In this document: in pieces, positions 37,807 to 47,647 of the stretch | How positions within the stretch are numbered: position 1 is the stretch's first letter | Layout: every line of letters starts with the position of its first letter | DNA from: an uncultured Gammaproteobacteria bacterium | Lineage (GTDB): Bacteria; Pseudomonadota; Gammaproteobacteria; Eutrophobiales; Eutrophobiaceae | Length of the DNA: 64,000 nucleotides | Assembly: GCA_943788815.1 (NCBI GenBank) | Contig: CALSRS010000001.1 | Location: 62,001-126,000 of the forward strand | Direction of reading: 5' to 3' | Translations under genes and position numbers: made by a program | The notes under the pieces: model-generated | What the model saw: the letters and a program-made list of their open reading frames with translations, nothing else | Database searches by the model: none | What the model was told of the DNA's origin: nothing

Positions 37807-38961
37807 ATGATAGAAGCCGATAAATTTATAACAGCAGCAAAATCTCATTCTTTTTTTTCATACACAGGCGTGCCTTGCTCTTTCCTAACGCCATTTATAA
37901 ATAACGTCATCAATGATAATGAACTAGATTACATTTGTTCCGCCAATGAAGGTGATGCAATTGCAACTGCTGCAGGGATGGCAATTGCCGGAAAGAAAAC
38001 TATCGTCATGCTGCAGAACTCTGGACTAGGTAACGCAGTAAGCCCAATCACATCTTTACTTTACACATTCAAAATTCCCGTATTACTTATTATTACTCTG
38101 CGCGGTGATCCAGCGTCTAACGATGAACTACAACATGAATTAATGGGAAGGATAACTGAAGACCTTTTGAATCTAATGGAAATAGGCTGGGAATACTTCC
38201 CTGATGATTCAGAAAACATCATTCCAGCACTTGGCAGGGCTGTAAATCATATGGCCGATAAAAATCAATCATATGCTTTTATTATGAAAAAAGGCAGTGT
38301 TAAGTCAGACCAATTGAGCACACCCTTAGTCTCTAAAAATAAACTGGATAATGAACTATATATAGAATCACTGACTTCACTAGATAAACAGCCTTCAAGA
38401 CAAGAAGTTTTGTCTTTTTTGCAAAGCAAAACCAATCAGCAAAATAGCATATTGCTTGCTAGCACAGGTTATACTGGAAGAGAACTATACGCATTAGGCG
38501 ATAGAAAAAATCAGTTATACATGGTTGGTTCCATGGGCTGTGCAAGTTCTCTCGGTCTTGGACTTGCGATAGCAAAACCAGATAAGTCTGTTGTCGTGAT
38601 AGAAGGCGATGGTGCTGCAATTATGAGAATGGGGAATATAGCGACAGTAGGCCATTATGGTGATAAAAATTATTTTCATATCATTCTCGACAATGAACAA
38701 CATGATTCAACCGGTGGGCAATCTACTGTCAGCGCAGGCATGAATTTTGCTAAGATCGCACAGGCGTGTGGCTATCCCGTCACATACTTTGGGAATTCGA
38801 TAGAAATGGTGAACAGGCTGCTTATTGAGAATCAGAATATTGGTCCAAAACTTATCCATTTAAAAATTAAACCGGGAACGATGTCTAAATTACCTCGTCC
38901 CAGTGATCCACCTCATCAAGTAGTGAGACGACTCATGACACAACTATCTTCGTCGCTATAA
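37807..38961 (+). CDS. ppd: Phosphonopyruvate decarboxylase
   Basis: A 384-residue ThDP enzyme that makes phosphonoacetaldehyde from phosphonopyruvate and pulls the unfavourable PepM reaction forward. The N-terminal half has SYTGVPCSFLTPFINN and ICSANEGDAIATAAGMAIAG (catalytic Glu). The C-terminal half has the ThDP/Mg motif VVVIEGDGAAIMRMG...LDNEQHDSTGGQ. The length is normal for the family. phnW starts 3 bases after its stop. Confidence 0.94.
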   Translation: MIEADKFITAAKSHSFFSYTGVPCSFLTPFINNVINDNELDYICSANEGDAIATAAGMAIAGKKTIVMLQNSGLGNAVSPITSLLYTFKIPVLLIITLRGDPASNDELQHELMGRITEDLLNLMEIGWEYFPDDSENIIPALGRAVNHMADKNQSYAFIMKKGSVKSDQLSTPLVSKNKLDNELYIESLTSLDKQPSRQEVLSFLQSKTNQQNSILLASTGYTGRELYALGDRKNQLYMVGSMGCASSLGLGLAIAKPDKSVVVIEGDGAAIMRMGNIATVGHYGDKNYFHIILDNEQHDSTGGQSTVSAGMNFAKIAQACGYPVTYFGNSIEMVNRLLIENQNIGPKLIHLKIKPGTMSKLPRPSDPPHQVVRRLMTQLSSSL

Positions 38962-38964
38962 AAA

Positions 38965-40042
38965 ATGGAAATTTTACTTAATCCAGGACCTGTTAATATC
39001 AGTGACAGGGTGAGAAACGCCTTGCTCAAACCTGACATATGCCACAGAGAAGAAGATTTTTCCAGGCTGCAAAATTCAATTCGAGAAAAGTTGATTCAAA
39101 TTTACAACCTGAATTCGCACTGGGCTGCGGTTCTGCTCACCGGATCAGGCACTGCCGCAGTAGAGGCAATGCTTACCAGTCTGATTGGTTTTGAGGACCA
39201 TATTCTCATACTGGAAAATGGTATTTATGGGGAACGCATGACAAAAATTTGTGAGATATACGACATTCCTCACACAGTCCAGTCCCATGGATGGGGTGAA
39301 CCGATAAATATCGAATTATTAGCTGAAAACTTAAATAAAGGAATTACGAAAATTGCCTTGGTTCACCATGAAACCACAACAGGAAGATTGAATAACTTAG
39401 ATGAAATATCGGACATTGCGAAAAAAACATAATGTAGCTTTATTGCTGGATGCAGTGAGCAGTTTTGGAGCTGAAGAAATTCAATTTGATAACTGGAATA
39501 TTTCAGGATGTGCAGCAACTGCAAATAAATGTCTGCATGGTGTCCCGGGGATATCATTCTCGATTCTACGCCGAGATTGTATTAATGAACATCATCAAGC
39601 TAAATCTCTCTATTTGGATCTAGGAAATTATTTAAAGCAACAGGATATTGGAGGTACACCATTCACCCAGTCTGTTCAGGTGCTCTATGCCTTAGATGAG
39701 GCACTTAATGAACATGCAGATATGGGTGGATGGGAGTCGCGCCGAAATGATTATAGATTGAAAATGGAGCTATTAAACAAAAGTTTCAAGTCCATAAAAA
39801 TCAAACCGTACATAAATCCTTTAGATTCTTCCTGCGTTTTGTCGACATACTATCTGCCAGAAGGTAAAACCTATCACGAATTACATGACTACCTCAAACA
39901 TAATGGCTTTGTCATTTATTCTGGCCAGGGAGATCTTGCTGCAAAAGTATTCAGGATATCTTTAATGGGTGCAGTTACAAAAATAGATATAGAACGACTT
40001 ATAGATTTAATACGTAATTTTGCGAATGGACAACTGCCTTAG
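38965..40042 (+). pseudogene. phnW: 2-aminoethylphosphonate:pyruvate aminotransferase, with a +1 frameshift in an A7 run
   Basis: Two frames form one 358-residue PLP enzyme once one A is removed from the run of seven A at 39421-39427 (six A would read KKHNVALLLDAVSS). The N-terminal part has LLNPGPVNISDRV, HREEDFS and LLTGSGTAAVEAM; the C-terminal part has DAVSSFGAE, the PLP-binding lysine in TANKCLHGVPG, and DIGGTPFTQSV. The enzyme would make 2-aminoethylphosphonate by transamination, the last step of the cassette. The break may be a homopolymer sequencing error, a slippery or phase-variable tract, or a pseudogene. The stop overlaps the convergent dxs stop by four bases. Confidence 0.85.
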
Positions 40043-41934
40043 GCAGTTTTTACTGCGTCAGTTATTACGCTTAGATTAATATGAGATTCAATAAAGCTCA
40101 AAATACCCTCTTTTGTTAAACCGGCATCTTCAAGCATATCGTCTTGAGAGCCGTGAGGAATAAGTCTATCTGGCAATCCAAAATTATATACATTCACATC
40201 GATATCATTTTCGGCAATAAATTCGTTTATGGCGCTCCCAGCCCCACCTTGGATAACATTTTCTTCAACTGTGACAATAAATTCATGTTCAGCACAAAGA
40301 CTTTTTATCATGAGTTCATCTAAAGGTTTAACAAAGCGCATATTAACCACTGTTGCATCAATTATATCTCCAACTTCCTGACATGCATAAACCACAGATC
40401 CAAAAGCAAGAATTGCAATAGACTTACCTTCGCGTTTAATTTCTGCTTTTCCTACTGGTATGGCTTCCATCTGCTTCACCACATCAACACCCGTTCCCGT
40501 TCCTCTCGGATATCTAACGGCTGCAGGTTGATCTAAAATAAATCCGGTATAGAGCATTTGTCGACATTCGTTTTCGTCAGATGGAGCCATAATTACCATA
40601 TCTGGCAGGCATCTCAAAAATGTCAGATCAAAACTGCCATTATGCGTAGGCCCATCTGCGCCAACCAAACCAGCTCGGTCTATCGCAAATAGTACGGGGA
40701 GCTTTTGATTAACAACATCATTGATAAGTTGGTCGTAAGCGCGTTGAAGAAAAGTTGAATAGATAGCCACGACCGGTTTCAATCCATCACAGGCCATGCC
40801 TGCTGCCAGTGTGACACTATGTTGCTCTGCTATAGCAACGTCAAAATATCTGTCAGGAAATTCCTTTTCAAAACGAATCAAATCTGACCCCTCTCGCATG
40901 GCAGGAGTAATTGCAACCAGGCGTTGATCCAATCTGGCCATGTCACATATCCATTCCCCAAATATATTGCTATATGTTAGTTTGGATTTTTTATCAGACG
41001 GCATCATCCCCTGCTTTGGGTCAAATGGTTTTGAAACAGCGTGATATTTTACAGGGTCTGCCTCTGCTGGAGCATATCCCTTACCTTTTCTGGTAATGAC
41101 ATGAAGAAACTGAGGACCATCTAGTTCATGAATATTTTTCATGGTTTCTAATAAAGTAGGCATATGATGTCCATCGATAGGACCAATGTAGTTAAATCCC
41201 AACTCTTCAAATAATGTGCCAGGCACGACAAGCCCTTTGATATGCTCTTCAGCTCGCTTAGCGATCTCCCATACTGGTGGCATATTAGACAGGACTTTTT
41301 TCCCTTTCTCCCTGACATAGGTATAGAGTTTCCCCGATAGAATTTGAGCCACGCGATTCGACAGGGCACCTACATTAGGAGATATAGACATATTATTATC
41401 ATTCAATATAACCAGAAGGTTATTTTTCAAATCACCTGCATGGTTTAATGCTTCAAAGGCCATGCCAGCAGTAATGCCTCCATCGCCAATTATCGCAACG
41501 ACTTTTCTATCATTACCTAATCTGTCATTTGCTACAGCCATACCTAGAGCAGCACTGATAGATGTACTTGAATGCCCCACACCAAATGTATCGTATTCAC
41601 TTTCTTCTCGTTTTGGAAAAGGAGCCAGACCTCCACGTTTTCGGATACTATGAAGTTGGTTTTTCCTGCCCGTCAGCACTTTATGTACATAAGCCTGGTG
41701 CCCCACATCCCAGACTAGTCTATCCTCAGGTGTGTTGTATATATAATGTAATGCAATTGTGAGTTCAACCGCCCCCAAGCTTGCAGCAAAATGACCACTG
41801 TTTTTGCTAGCCCAATGCAACAAAAACTCACGACACTCCTTAGCCAAAGGCTCAAGATCAGATTCCTTAAGTCGTCGCAGATCGTTAGGGGACTCGATTT
41901 TATCTAGAATTGGTTTGAAAATTGTGTCTGTCAT
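40039..41934 (-). CDS. dxs: 1-deoxy-D-xylulose-5-phosphate synthase
   Basis: A 631-residue ThDP enzyme condensing pyruvate and glyceraldehyde 3-phosphate, the entry step of the MEP isoprenoid pathway. The features are the N-terminal [22 protein letters not shown], the ThDP/Mg motif [16 protein letters not shown]...NDNNMSIS, and the transketolase pyrimidine domain ([30 protein letters not shown]). Length and motifs are normal. Its neighbour across 185 bases is the divergent hopanoid gene hpnH, which needs isoprenoid-derived substrate. Confidence 0.97.
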   Translation of the reverse strand: MTDTIFKPILDKIESPNDLRRLKESDLEPLAKECREFLLHWASKNSGHFAASLGAVELTIALHYIYNTPEDRLVWDVGHQAYVHKVLTGRKNQLHSIRKRGGLAPFPKREESEYDTFGVGHSSTSISAALGMAVANDRLGNDRKVVAIIGDGGITAGMAFEALNHAGDLKNNLLVILNDNNMSISPNVGALSNRVAQILSGKLYTYVREKGKKVLSNMPPVWEIAKRAEEHIKGLVVPGTLFEELGFNYIGPIDGHHMPTLLETMKNIHELDGPQFLHVITRKGKGYAPAEADPVKYHAVSKPFDPKQGMMPSDKKSKLTYSNIFGEWICDMARLDQRLVAITPAMREGSDLIRFEKEFPDRYFDVAIAEQHSVTLAAGMACDGLKPVVAIYSTFLQRAYDQLINDVVNQKLPVLFAIDRAGLVGADGPTHNGSFDLTFLRCLPDMVIMAPSDENECRQMLYTGFILDQPAAVRYPRGTGTGVDVVKQMEAIPVGKAEIKREGKSIAILAFGSVVYACQEVGDIIDATVVNMRFVKPLDELMIKSLCAEHEFIVTVEENVIQGGAGSAINEFIAENDIDVNVYNFGLPDRLIPHGSQDDMLEDAGLTKEGILSFIESHINLSVITDAVKTA

Positions 41935-42119
41935 TGAATTATTATAATTGTTATCTGTATTTGCAGTGACGGCTAATTACCGCAGTGCTGGGTCTAATGT
42001 TATGATGTTTATCAATTCTGTACATTTATTATATCATGCTGTATCTTACTAATTTTAGTAATTATTATACTAATTCATTTTTTCTGTTCTAGCCTGATTA
42101 TTTTTCGGAGTTTATTTCA

Positions 42120-43247
42120 ATGGGAGTGCCATTAAAACAGCAATACAGTATTGCGAAATATCTTATTGGAAACAAGTTGAAAGGCGTAAAACGCTATCCT
42201 CTTGTTCTTATGTTGGAGCCATTATTTAGATGCAATCTGGCCTGTTCAGGTTGTGGAAAAATTGATTACCCGGAAGATATCCTGGATAAACGTTTAAGTT
42301 ACAAAGATTGCATGGATGCAATTGATGAATGCGGAGCCCCTGTTGTCTCCATCGCTGGTGGCGAACCACTAATACACAAGGAAATGCAAGAGATAATTAA
42401 AGGATATATCGCGAAAAAGAAGTACGTATATCTTTGCACTAATGCACTGTTGCTCGATAAAAAGATGGATGAATATTCCCCCTCCCCCTATCTCACTTTC
42501 TCAATACATCTGGATGGCAATAAGGATCGACACGATGCATCTGTCTGTCGAGATGGCGTCTATGAGAAATGTGTCGAAGTAATCAAAAAAGCAATAAGCC
42601 GAGGATTCAGGGTCACGATTAATTGCACCTTATTCCAGGGAGAGGATGCTGATGAAGTTGCAGAGTTTATGGATACTGCAATGTCTCTTGGTGTCGAAGG
42701 CGTCACCATCTCGCCTGGATACAGTTATGAACGTGCTCCCAAGCAAGATGTTTTTCTGAAACGAAAAGAAAGCAAAGATTTATTCAGAAATATTTTCAAA
42801 CTCGGCAAAGGGAAAAAATGGCGTTTTAACCAGTCATCACTTTACCTGGACTTTCTGGCTGGCAATCAAACTTATGAGTGTATGCCCTGGGGAAACCCCA
42901 CTAGAAATGTTTTTGGTTGGCAAAAACCCTGTTATTTGCTCGTAGGTGAAGGCTATGCAAATACATTTAAAGAATTAATGGAAGATACAGAATGGGATAA
43001 CTATGGAACAGGGAAAAATCCAAAGTGTGCCAATTGCATGGTTCATTGTGGATATGAAGCGACTGCAGTGGACGATGCCTTCAGTAACCCTTTTAAGGCA
43101 CTTAAAGTTTCAATGTTAGGCCCCAAGCTAACAGGCTCAATGGCACCCGAACTACCTATTCAATATGCCGACCCTAAAACCCCTGACCTGAAAGTCATTA
43201 ACATTAATAATCAAGAACAAAAAGATTCAAACAAACAAGTTGCCTGA
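42120..43247 (+). CDS. hpnH: Adenosyl-hopene transferase (radical SAM, HpnH)
   Basis: A 375-residue radical SAM enzyme with the cluster motif CNLACSGC (CxxxCxxC) and the GGE-type motif SIAGGEPLIHKEM, followed by YLCTNALLLDKKM and SIHLDGNKDRHD. The N-terminal RYPLVLMLEPLFRCNLACSGC is characteristic of HpnH. It joins the 5'-deoxyadenosyl group to hopene, the first step of extended hopanoid side-chain synthesis. The HpnH stop and the hpnB start share a base (TGATG), implying translational coupling. No squalene-hopene cyclase is in this window. Confidence 0.93.
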   Translation: MGVPLKQQYSIAKYLIGNKLKGVKRYPLVLMLEPLFRCNLACSGCGKIDYPEDILDKRLSYKDCMDAIDECGAPVVSIAGGEPLIHKEMQEIIKGYIAKKKYVYLCTNALLLDKKMDEYSPSPYLTFSIHLDGNKDRHDASVCRDGVYEKCVEVIKKAISRGFRVTINCTLFQGEDADEVAEFMDTAMSLGVEGVTISPGYSYERAPKQDVFLKRKESKDLFRNIFKLGKGKKWRFNQSSLYLDFLAGNQTYECMPWGNPTRNVFGWQKPCYLLVGEGYANTFKELMEDTEWDNYGTGKNPKCANCMVHCGYEATAVDDAFSNPFKALKVSMLGPKLTGSMAPELPIQYADPKTPDLKVININNQEQKDSNKQVA

Positions 43248-44359
43248 TGCCGGAAATTTGGATTGCCCTGCCCGGCTTGGCTTTTTGGATTATTGTTTTT
43301 CTATTACCCTGGCGCCCCTGGAGCACACGAGAATCCCTGGACGGAAAAATTGGTCTAGACCGTGATTTATCAAATGTCACGGTGTTGATACCCGCTCGTA
43401 ACGAAGCCACTACAATTTCTAAAACCCTGACTTCTATACAACATCAGGGTAATATTTTTAAAATTCTGTTAGTTGACGATCAATCAAGTGATGGCACTGC
43501 TGAAATTGCGTCTAATCTCAAACTTGAGAATTTGCAAATTATTCAAGGTGACAAATTACCCGCGGACTGGAGTGGCAAATTATGGGCGCTTGAACAGGGT
43601 TTGTCGCATGTTAAAACCGACTATACGCTGTTACTTGATGCAGATATTGAATTACTCCCGGGCACGCTGGCAATACTAATTGAAAAATCACAAAATGATA
43701 ATTGTGACCTGGTCTCACTTATGGCCAGTTTGCGCATGCAAACACTCTGGGAAAAAATGCTAATGCCTGCATTTATCTATTTTTTCAAATTGCTTTATCC
43801 CTTTTCTATATCAAATACTAACAAGACATTAATTGCTGCGGCAGCTGGCGGATGCATATTGATAAAAACCGATAAATTAAGGGCAATAGACGGCTTCCAG
43901 ACACTAAAGCATGAACTAATAGATGATTGTTCACTTGCCAGAAAAATAAAACAAAATCACGGAAAAACCTGGATTGGATTGACGCATAGCGCAGTCAGTC
44001 ACAGGGAATATACCCAAATCTCCATGATTTGGGATATGGTAACTCGCACAGCATTTACTCAGTTGTATTACTCCATCACCTTACTAGCGCTATGCAGTAT
44101 TTTGATGACAATTGCATTTATTCTGCCATTTGTCGCCGTTCTGAGTAATGACCAGTCTAATACATTACTAGGAACGGTAACTTTTCTTCTTATCTGGGGA
44201 ACTTATATACCAATTGTGAGGTATTATTCTTTAAACCCCTTGTGGATACTGACACTACCATTTGCAGGAATTTTATATTTACTTATGACCTGGGATTCTG
44301 CAATACAACATTGGAAGGGCAAAAGTGCCATCTGGAAAGACCGAACATATAGCAGATAA
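43247..44359 (+). CDS. hpnB: Hopene-associated glycosyltransferase HpnB
   Basis: A 370-residue family 2 glycosyltransferase with an N-terminal membrane segment (IWIALPGLAFWIIVFLL), the GT-A core (VTVLIPARNEATTI, ILLVDDQSSDGTAEIA, LLLDADIEL) and at least two further membrane segments near the C-terminus (SILMTIAFILPFVAVL, ILTLPFAGILYLLM). The pattern and position directly after hpnH identify it as HpnB. Its exact step in hopanoid metabolism is not certain in the family. Confidence 0.88.
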   Translation: MPEIWIALPGLAFWIIVFLLPWRPWSTRESLDGKIGLDRDLSNVTVLIPARNEATTISKTLTSIQHQGNIFKILLVDDQSSDGTAEIASNLKLENLQIIQGDKLPADWSGKLWALEQGLSHVKTDYTLLLDADIELLPGTLAILIEKSQNDNCDLVSLMASLRMQTLWEKMLMPAFIYFFKLLYPFSISNTNKTLIAAAAGGCILIKTDKLRAIDGFQTLKHELIDDCSLARKIKQNHGKTWIGLTHSAVSHREYTQISMIWDMVTRTAFTQLYYSITLLALCSILMTIAFILPFVAVLSNDQSNTLLGTVTFLLIWGTYIPIVRYYSLNPLWILTLPFAGILYLLMTWDSAIQHWKGKSAIWKDRTYSR

Positions 44360-44374
44360 TATTGAGACTATGCC

Positions 44375-44980
44375 ATGAGAATACTATTAAAAATAATATT
44401 GCTTTTTATATTATCGACGATGCTTAGTGTTAATGCTGACACGAAAATAACGCAATCACCTGACAATGTCATTGAAGCATTTCATGATAGCTTGATCAGC
44501 GTGATGAAAAATTCAACCGAGCTTGGTTATCAAGGAAGAGTAAAAGCATTATCAAGCACTATCCCGAACAGCTTTAATATACCTTTAATCTCACAGGTCA
44601 TATTAGGAAGATATTGGTCTGAGCTCGACACTAGTCAAAAGTCTGATTTCATCTCTTTATATGAAGATCTAATTACAGCAACCTATGCAGACAGGTTTAA
44701 TAACTTTGATGGAGAGACCTTTCAAACTGACTCTGTAGAAGAGCTAAATCGCGGTCGTATGTTGGTAAAAACATTATTAACTACCACTAATGGGGAGACA
44801 GTAAGCCTGGATTATCTGATGTCAAAACATGATGATAACTGGATGATTATAAGTGTCATTGCAAATGGTGCTAATGACATATCTATTAAAAGAGGAGAGT
44901 ATTCAGACGTAATCAAAATACATGGTTTTGATAAACTAATTGAGCAAATAAGAAATAAAATTAACGAAGCCTCTAGTTAA
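44375..44980 (+). CDS. hpnM: Hopanoid-associated MlaC-like periplasmic protein HpnM
   Basis: A 201-residue protein with a signal peptide (IILLFILSTMLSVNA) and an MlaC/Ttg2D fold pattern: SPDNVIEAFHDSLISVMKN, IPLISQVILGRYWSELD, FISLYEDLITATYADRF. In hopanoid clusters this family is called HpnM and is thought to carry lipids, possibly hopanoids, across the periplasm. It starts 15 bases after hpnB. Confidence 0.87.
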   Translation: MRILLKIILLFILSTMLSVNADTKITQSPDNVIEAFHDSLISVMKNSTELGYQGRVKALSSTIPNSFNIPLISQVILGRYWSELDTSQKSDFISLYEDLITATYADRFNNFDGETFQTDSVEELNRGRMLVKTLLTTTNGETVSLDYLMSKHDDNWMIISVIANGANDISIKRGEYSDVIKIHGFDKLIEQIRNKINEASS

Positions 44981-45044
44981 TTGAGAACTTCAATTTTCAC
45001 CAGGATTAAGGAATAATAGTTTTACTTAGAATTAAGGAAATTGA

Positions 45045-45815
45045 ATGACACAAGGTTTAACTAAATTAAAGCGTTTGTTAGTTCTCGTATTACTGTACAG
45101 CTCCCTTATTGCATGCACCTCAATGCAGCATATAGATGATGCACGAGTAATCGATACTAGTGACCCCTGGGAGTCAACAAATCGAACTATTTATAATTTT
45201 AACGATGGGCTTGATAAAAAATTCTTTAAACCAATCGCATCTTCCTATGTAAAGGTCACTCCTGAGCCATTTAGAATTGGTGCAACCAATTTCTTCAATA
45301 ATCTCCACTATTTAAATGTCATTTTAAATAATTCATTGCAAGGTAAAATTGACCAGAGTGTTTCAGATATATTTCGATTTGTTTTCAATTCCACATTAGG
45401 TATTGGGGGGCTATTCGACGTGGCGACACCAATGGGGCTAGAAGCGCACAAAGAAGATGTCGGTCAAACTCTGGCAGTCTGGGGTAGCGCTCAGGGTCCA
45501 TACCTAAATATTCCTGCTATGGGTCCGAATACCACGAGAAATTTGCCGGATTATGCAACAAAATACTTATTGAACCCATTTACATATCTCGCCTTTACTA
45601 TTGCCCTGCCCGTTCAACTTCTGGAAATTGTTAATACCCGTGCCAATCTGTTAAATGCCAGTAATTTTCGAGATTCAGCGGCTATAGACGGATATTCTTT
45701 TACTCGTGAGGCCTATCTACAATCACGAAAAAATCTCATCTATGACGGTAATCCACCTGCTGAAAATTTTGATGATATCTTTGAAGATATCGATTTAGAT
45801 GAGGAACCACTGTAA
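45045..45815 (+). CDS. mlaA: MlaA/VacJ family outer-membrane lipoprotein
   Basis: A 256-residue lipoprotein with lipobox SSLIACTS (cysteine at about residue 24). The VacJ/MlaA signature DPWESTNRTIYNFNDGLDKKFFKP is near the mature start, with later GIGGLFDVATPMGLEAHKEDVGQTL and WGSAQGPYLNIP. MlaA forms the outer-membrane pore that removes mislocalised phospholipids in the Mla system, working with MlaC. Here its neighbour is HpnM, suggesting a dedicated pair; the inner-membrane ABC parts (MlaFEDB) are absent. A good AAGGAA site precedes the ATG. Confidence 0.93.
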   Translation: MTQGLTKLKRLLVLVLLYSSLIACTSMQHIDDARVIDTSDPWESTNRTIYNFNDGLDKKFFKPIASSYVKVTPEPFRIGATNFFNNLHYLNVILNNSLQGKIDQSVSDIFRFVFNSTLGIGGLFDVATPMGLEAHKEDVGQTLAVWGSAQGPYLNIPAMGPNTTRNLPDYATKYLLNPFTYLAFTIALPVQLLEIVNTRANLLNASNFRDSAAIDGYSFTREAYLQSRKNLIYDGNPPAENFDDIFEDIDLDEEPL

Positions 45816-46039
45816 ACAACCCGCCTTTAAAACGCATATCCACTTGTTTTTATTGAATATTATCTCGCTGCTACAGTTCGCATACAATATTACAGCACGA
45901 CTACTCATTTTCAGGTCAGGACATTAGTCTGAATATTCCTGTAGAATATGGTGTCCCAATATCACGTCATAACTGAACGGTCCGGTACACCTTTTCACAT
46001 CTACATCAAGATCGTATATGGTTAATTTATCTATTGAAA

Positions 46040-46048
46040 TGCTATACT
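46040..46048 (+). promoter_or_regulatory. Possible extended -10 promoter before rng
   Basis: TGCTATACT (extended -10 TGn plus TATACT) lies about 30 bases before the first candidate rng start, in the 260-base gap after mlaA. No clear -35 was found. Confidence 0.35.
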
Positions 46049-46087
46049 TATGAGAATAAATTCACCTAATTTTTCATGACTTATCAC

Positions 46088-47641
46088 ATGAGTGAAGAAA
46101 TTCTAATCAATGTTAGTCCTCAAGAAACTCGAGTCGCTGTCGTGGAAAACGGTATTCTTCAGGAAGTCCTCATTGAAAGGAAGAATAAGCGTGGATTAGT
46201 AGGAAATATCTTCAAAGCTCGGGTATCTAGGGTACTACCTGGAATGCAATCGGCATTTATTGATATCGGTCTTGATAGGACGGGGTTTCTTCATATTTCA
46301 GACATCATAGATAATGAAGCTGAGACGCAAGATTCAGATAAGGTGGTGACCACTCTTCAGAATACATCTATAAGGGCAGTTCTGCAGGAAGGTCAAAACA
46401 TCATGGTGCAGGTAATAAAAGATCCCTTGGGAACTAAGGGAGCCCGATTAACGACACGGATATCTATTCCCTCTCGTTATCTGGTGTATTTACCAGGACA
46501 TCCCATGCTGGCTGTGTCACAACGAATCGAAGATGTAGAAGAACGCGATAGATTGCAAAGGATTATCCTGGACCATCACAGGAATTCAAAAAAAATAACT
46601 GTAAACTCCGATATGGATATTCAAGAAAATATCGATATTCTTGATACTGCGGGGGTGTTAAATAATGGTGGATTTATAATCAGAACTGCAGCCGAAGGTG
46701 CTAGCGCTGTAGACCTTCAAAAAGACATTGAATACCTATATAAACTCTGGAATGAAACTCAAATAGCAGGAAATGACACCAAAACACCTGAAATATTATA
46801 TGAAGATCTTTCTCTTGAACTCAGAACTATGCGCGATTATGTACATCACGGAGTAGAAAGAGTACGAATAGATTCAAAAACAAGCTATGAAAATGCAGTT
46901 AATTTTTCCGCCAAATTTTTACCTGAGTTCCTGGGTAGAATTGAACACTATTCAGCCGAAAGACCACTATTAGAATTATATTCAGTGGAAGATGAAATTC
47001 AAAAATCCCTGAATAGTAAAATACAATTAAAATCAGGTGGTCATTTGGTGATTGACCAAACCGAAGCAATGACAACAATTGACGTCAATACCGGAGCATT
47101 TGTTGGACATAAAATACATGAAGAAACCATATACAAAACAAATCTGGAAGCAACTCAAACAATATGTCGCCAACTAAGATTAAGAAACCTGGGTGGCATT
47201 ATAGTTATTGATTTTATAGATATGGCATCATCAGAGCATCAAAGGCAAGTATTACGCTCTTTAGAAAAACACCTCGAGCGCGACACCTCTAAATTTATCA
47301 TCAGTGAATTAACTTCCCTGGGATTGGTACAACTGACCAGAAAACGCACGCGAGAAAGTTTGGAACATATATTATGCGAAACTTGTCCAACATGTGATGG
47401 CCGAGGAAAATTAAAAACTACTGAAACAGTATGTTATGAAATATTTCGTGAAATTATTCGGGATTCAAGGCAATTTGATGCTGAGAAATTATTGATTGTT
47501 GCTTCCCAACAAGTCATAGATATGTTGATGGATGACGAATCAATCAACCTGGCAGAGTTAGAGGAAACTCTGGGCAAACCAATTACATTCCAGGTGGAAC
47601 CTTATTATTCACAGCAACAATACGAAATAGTCCCTTTGTAA
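46088..47641 (+). CDS. rng: Ribonuclease G
   Basis: A 517-residue protein of the RNase E/G family, slightly longer than the E. coli enzyme. It has an S1 domain near the N-terminus (GNIFKARVSRVLPGMQSAFIDIG), the DNase I-like catalytic core with Mg-binding acids (TTIDVNTGAFVG, VIDFIDM), and a zinc-link motif (CPTCDGRGK). RNase G trims the 16S rRNA 5' end and degrades some mRNAs. The start at 46088 (MSEEILIN) aligns with known N-termini, while an ATG at 46076 would add four residues. yhdP begins 6 bases downstream, as in the E. coli gene order. Confidence 0.96.
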   Translation: MSEEILINVSPQETRVAVVENGILQEVLIERKNKRGLVGNIFKARVSRVLPGMQSAFIDIGLDRTGFLHISDIIDNEAETQDSDKVVTTLQNTSIRAVLQEGQNIMVQVIKDPLGTKGARLTTRISIPSRYLVYLPGHPMLAVSQRIEDVEERDRLQRIILDHHRNSKKITVNSDMDIQENIDILDTAGVLNNGGFIIRTAAEGASAVDLQKDIEYLYKLWNETQIAGNDTKTPEILYEDLSLELRTMRDYVHHGVERVRIDSKTSYENAVNFSAKFLPEFLGRIEHYSAERPLLELYSVEDEIQKSLNSKIQLKSGGHLVIDQTEAMTTIDVNTGAFVGHKIHEETIYKTNLEATQTICRQLRLRNLGGIIVIDFIDMASSEHQRQVLRSLEKHLERDTSKFIISELTSLGLVQLTRKRTRESLEHILCETCPTCDGRGKLKTTETVCYEIFREIIRDSRQFDAEKLLIVASQQVIDMLMDDESINLAELEETLGKPITFQVEPYYSQQQYEIVPL

Positions 47642-47647
47642 AACAGG

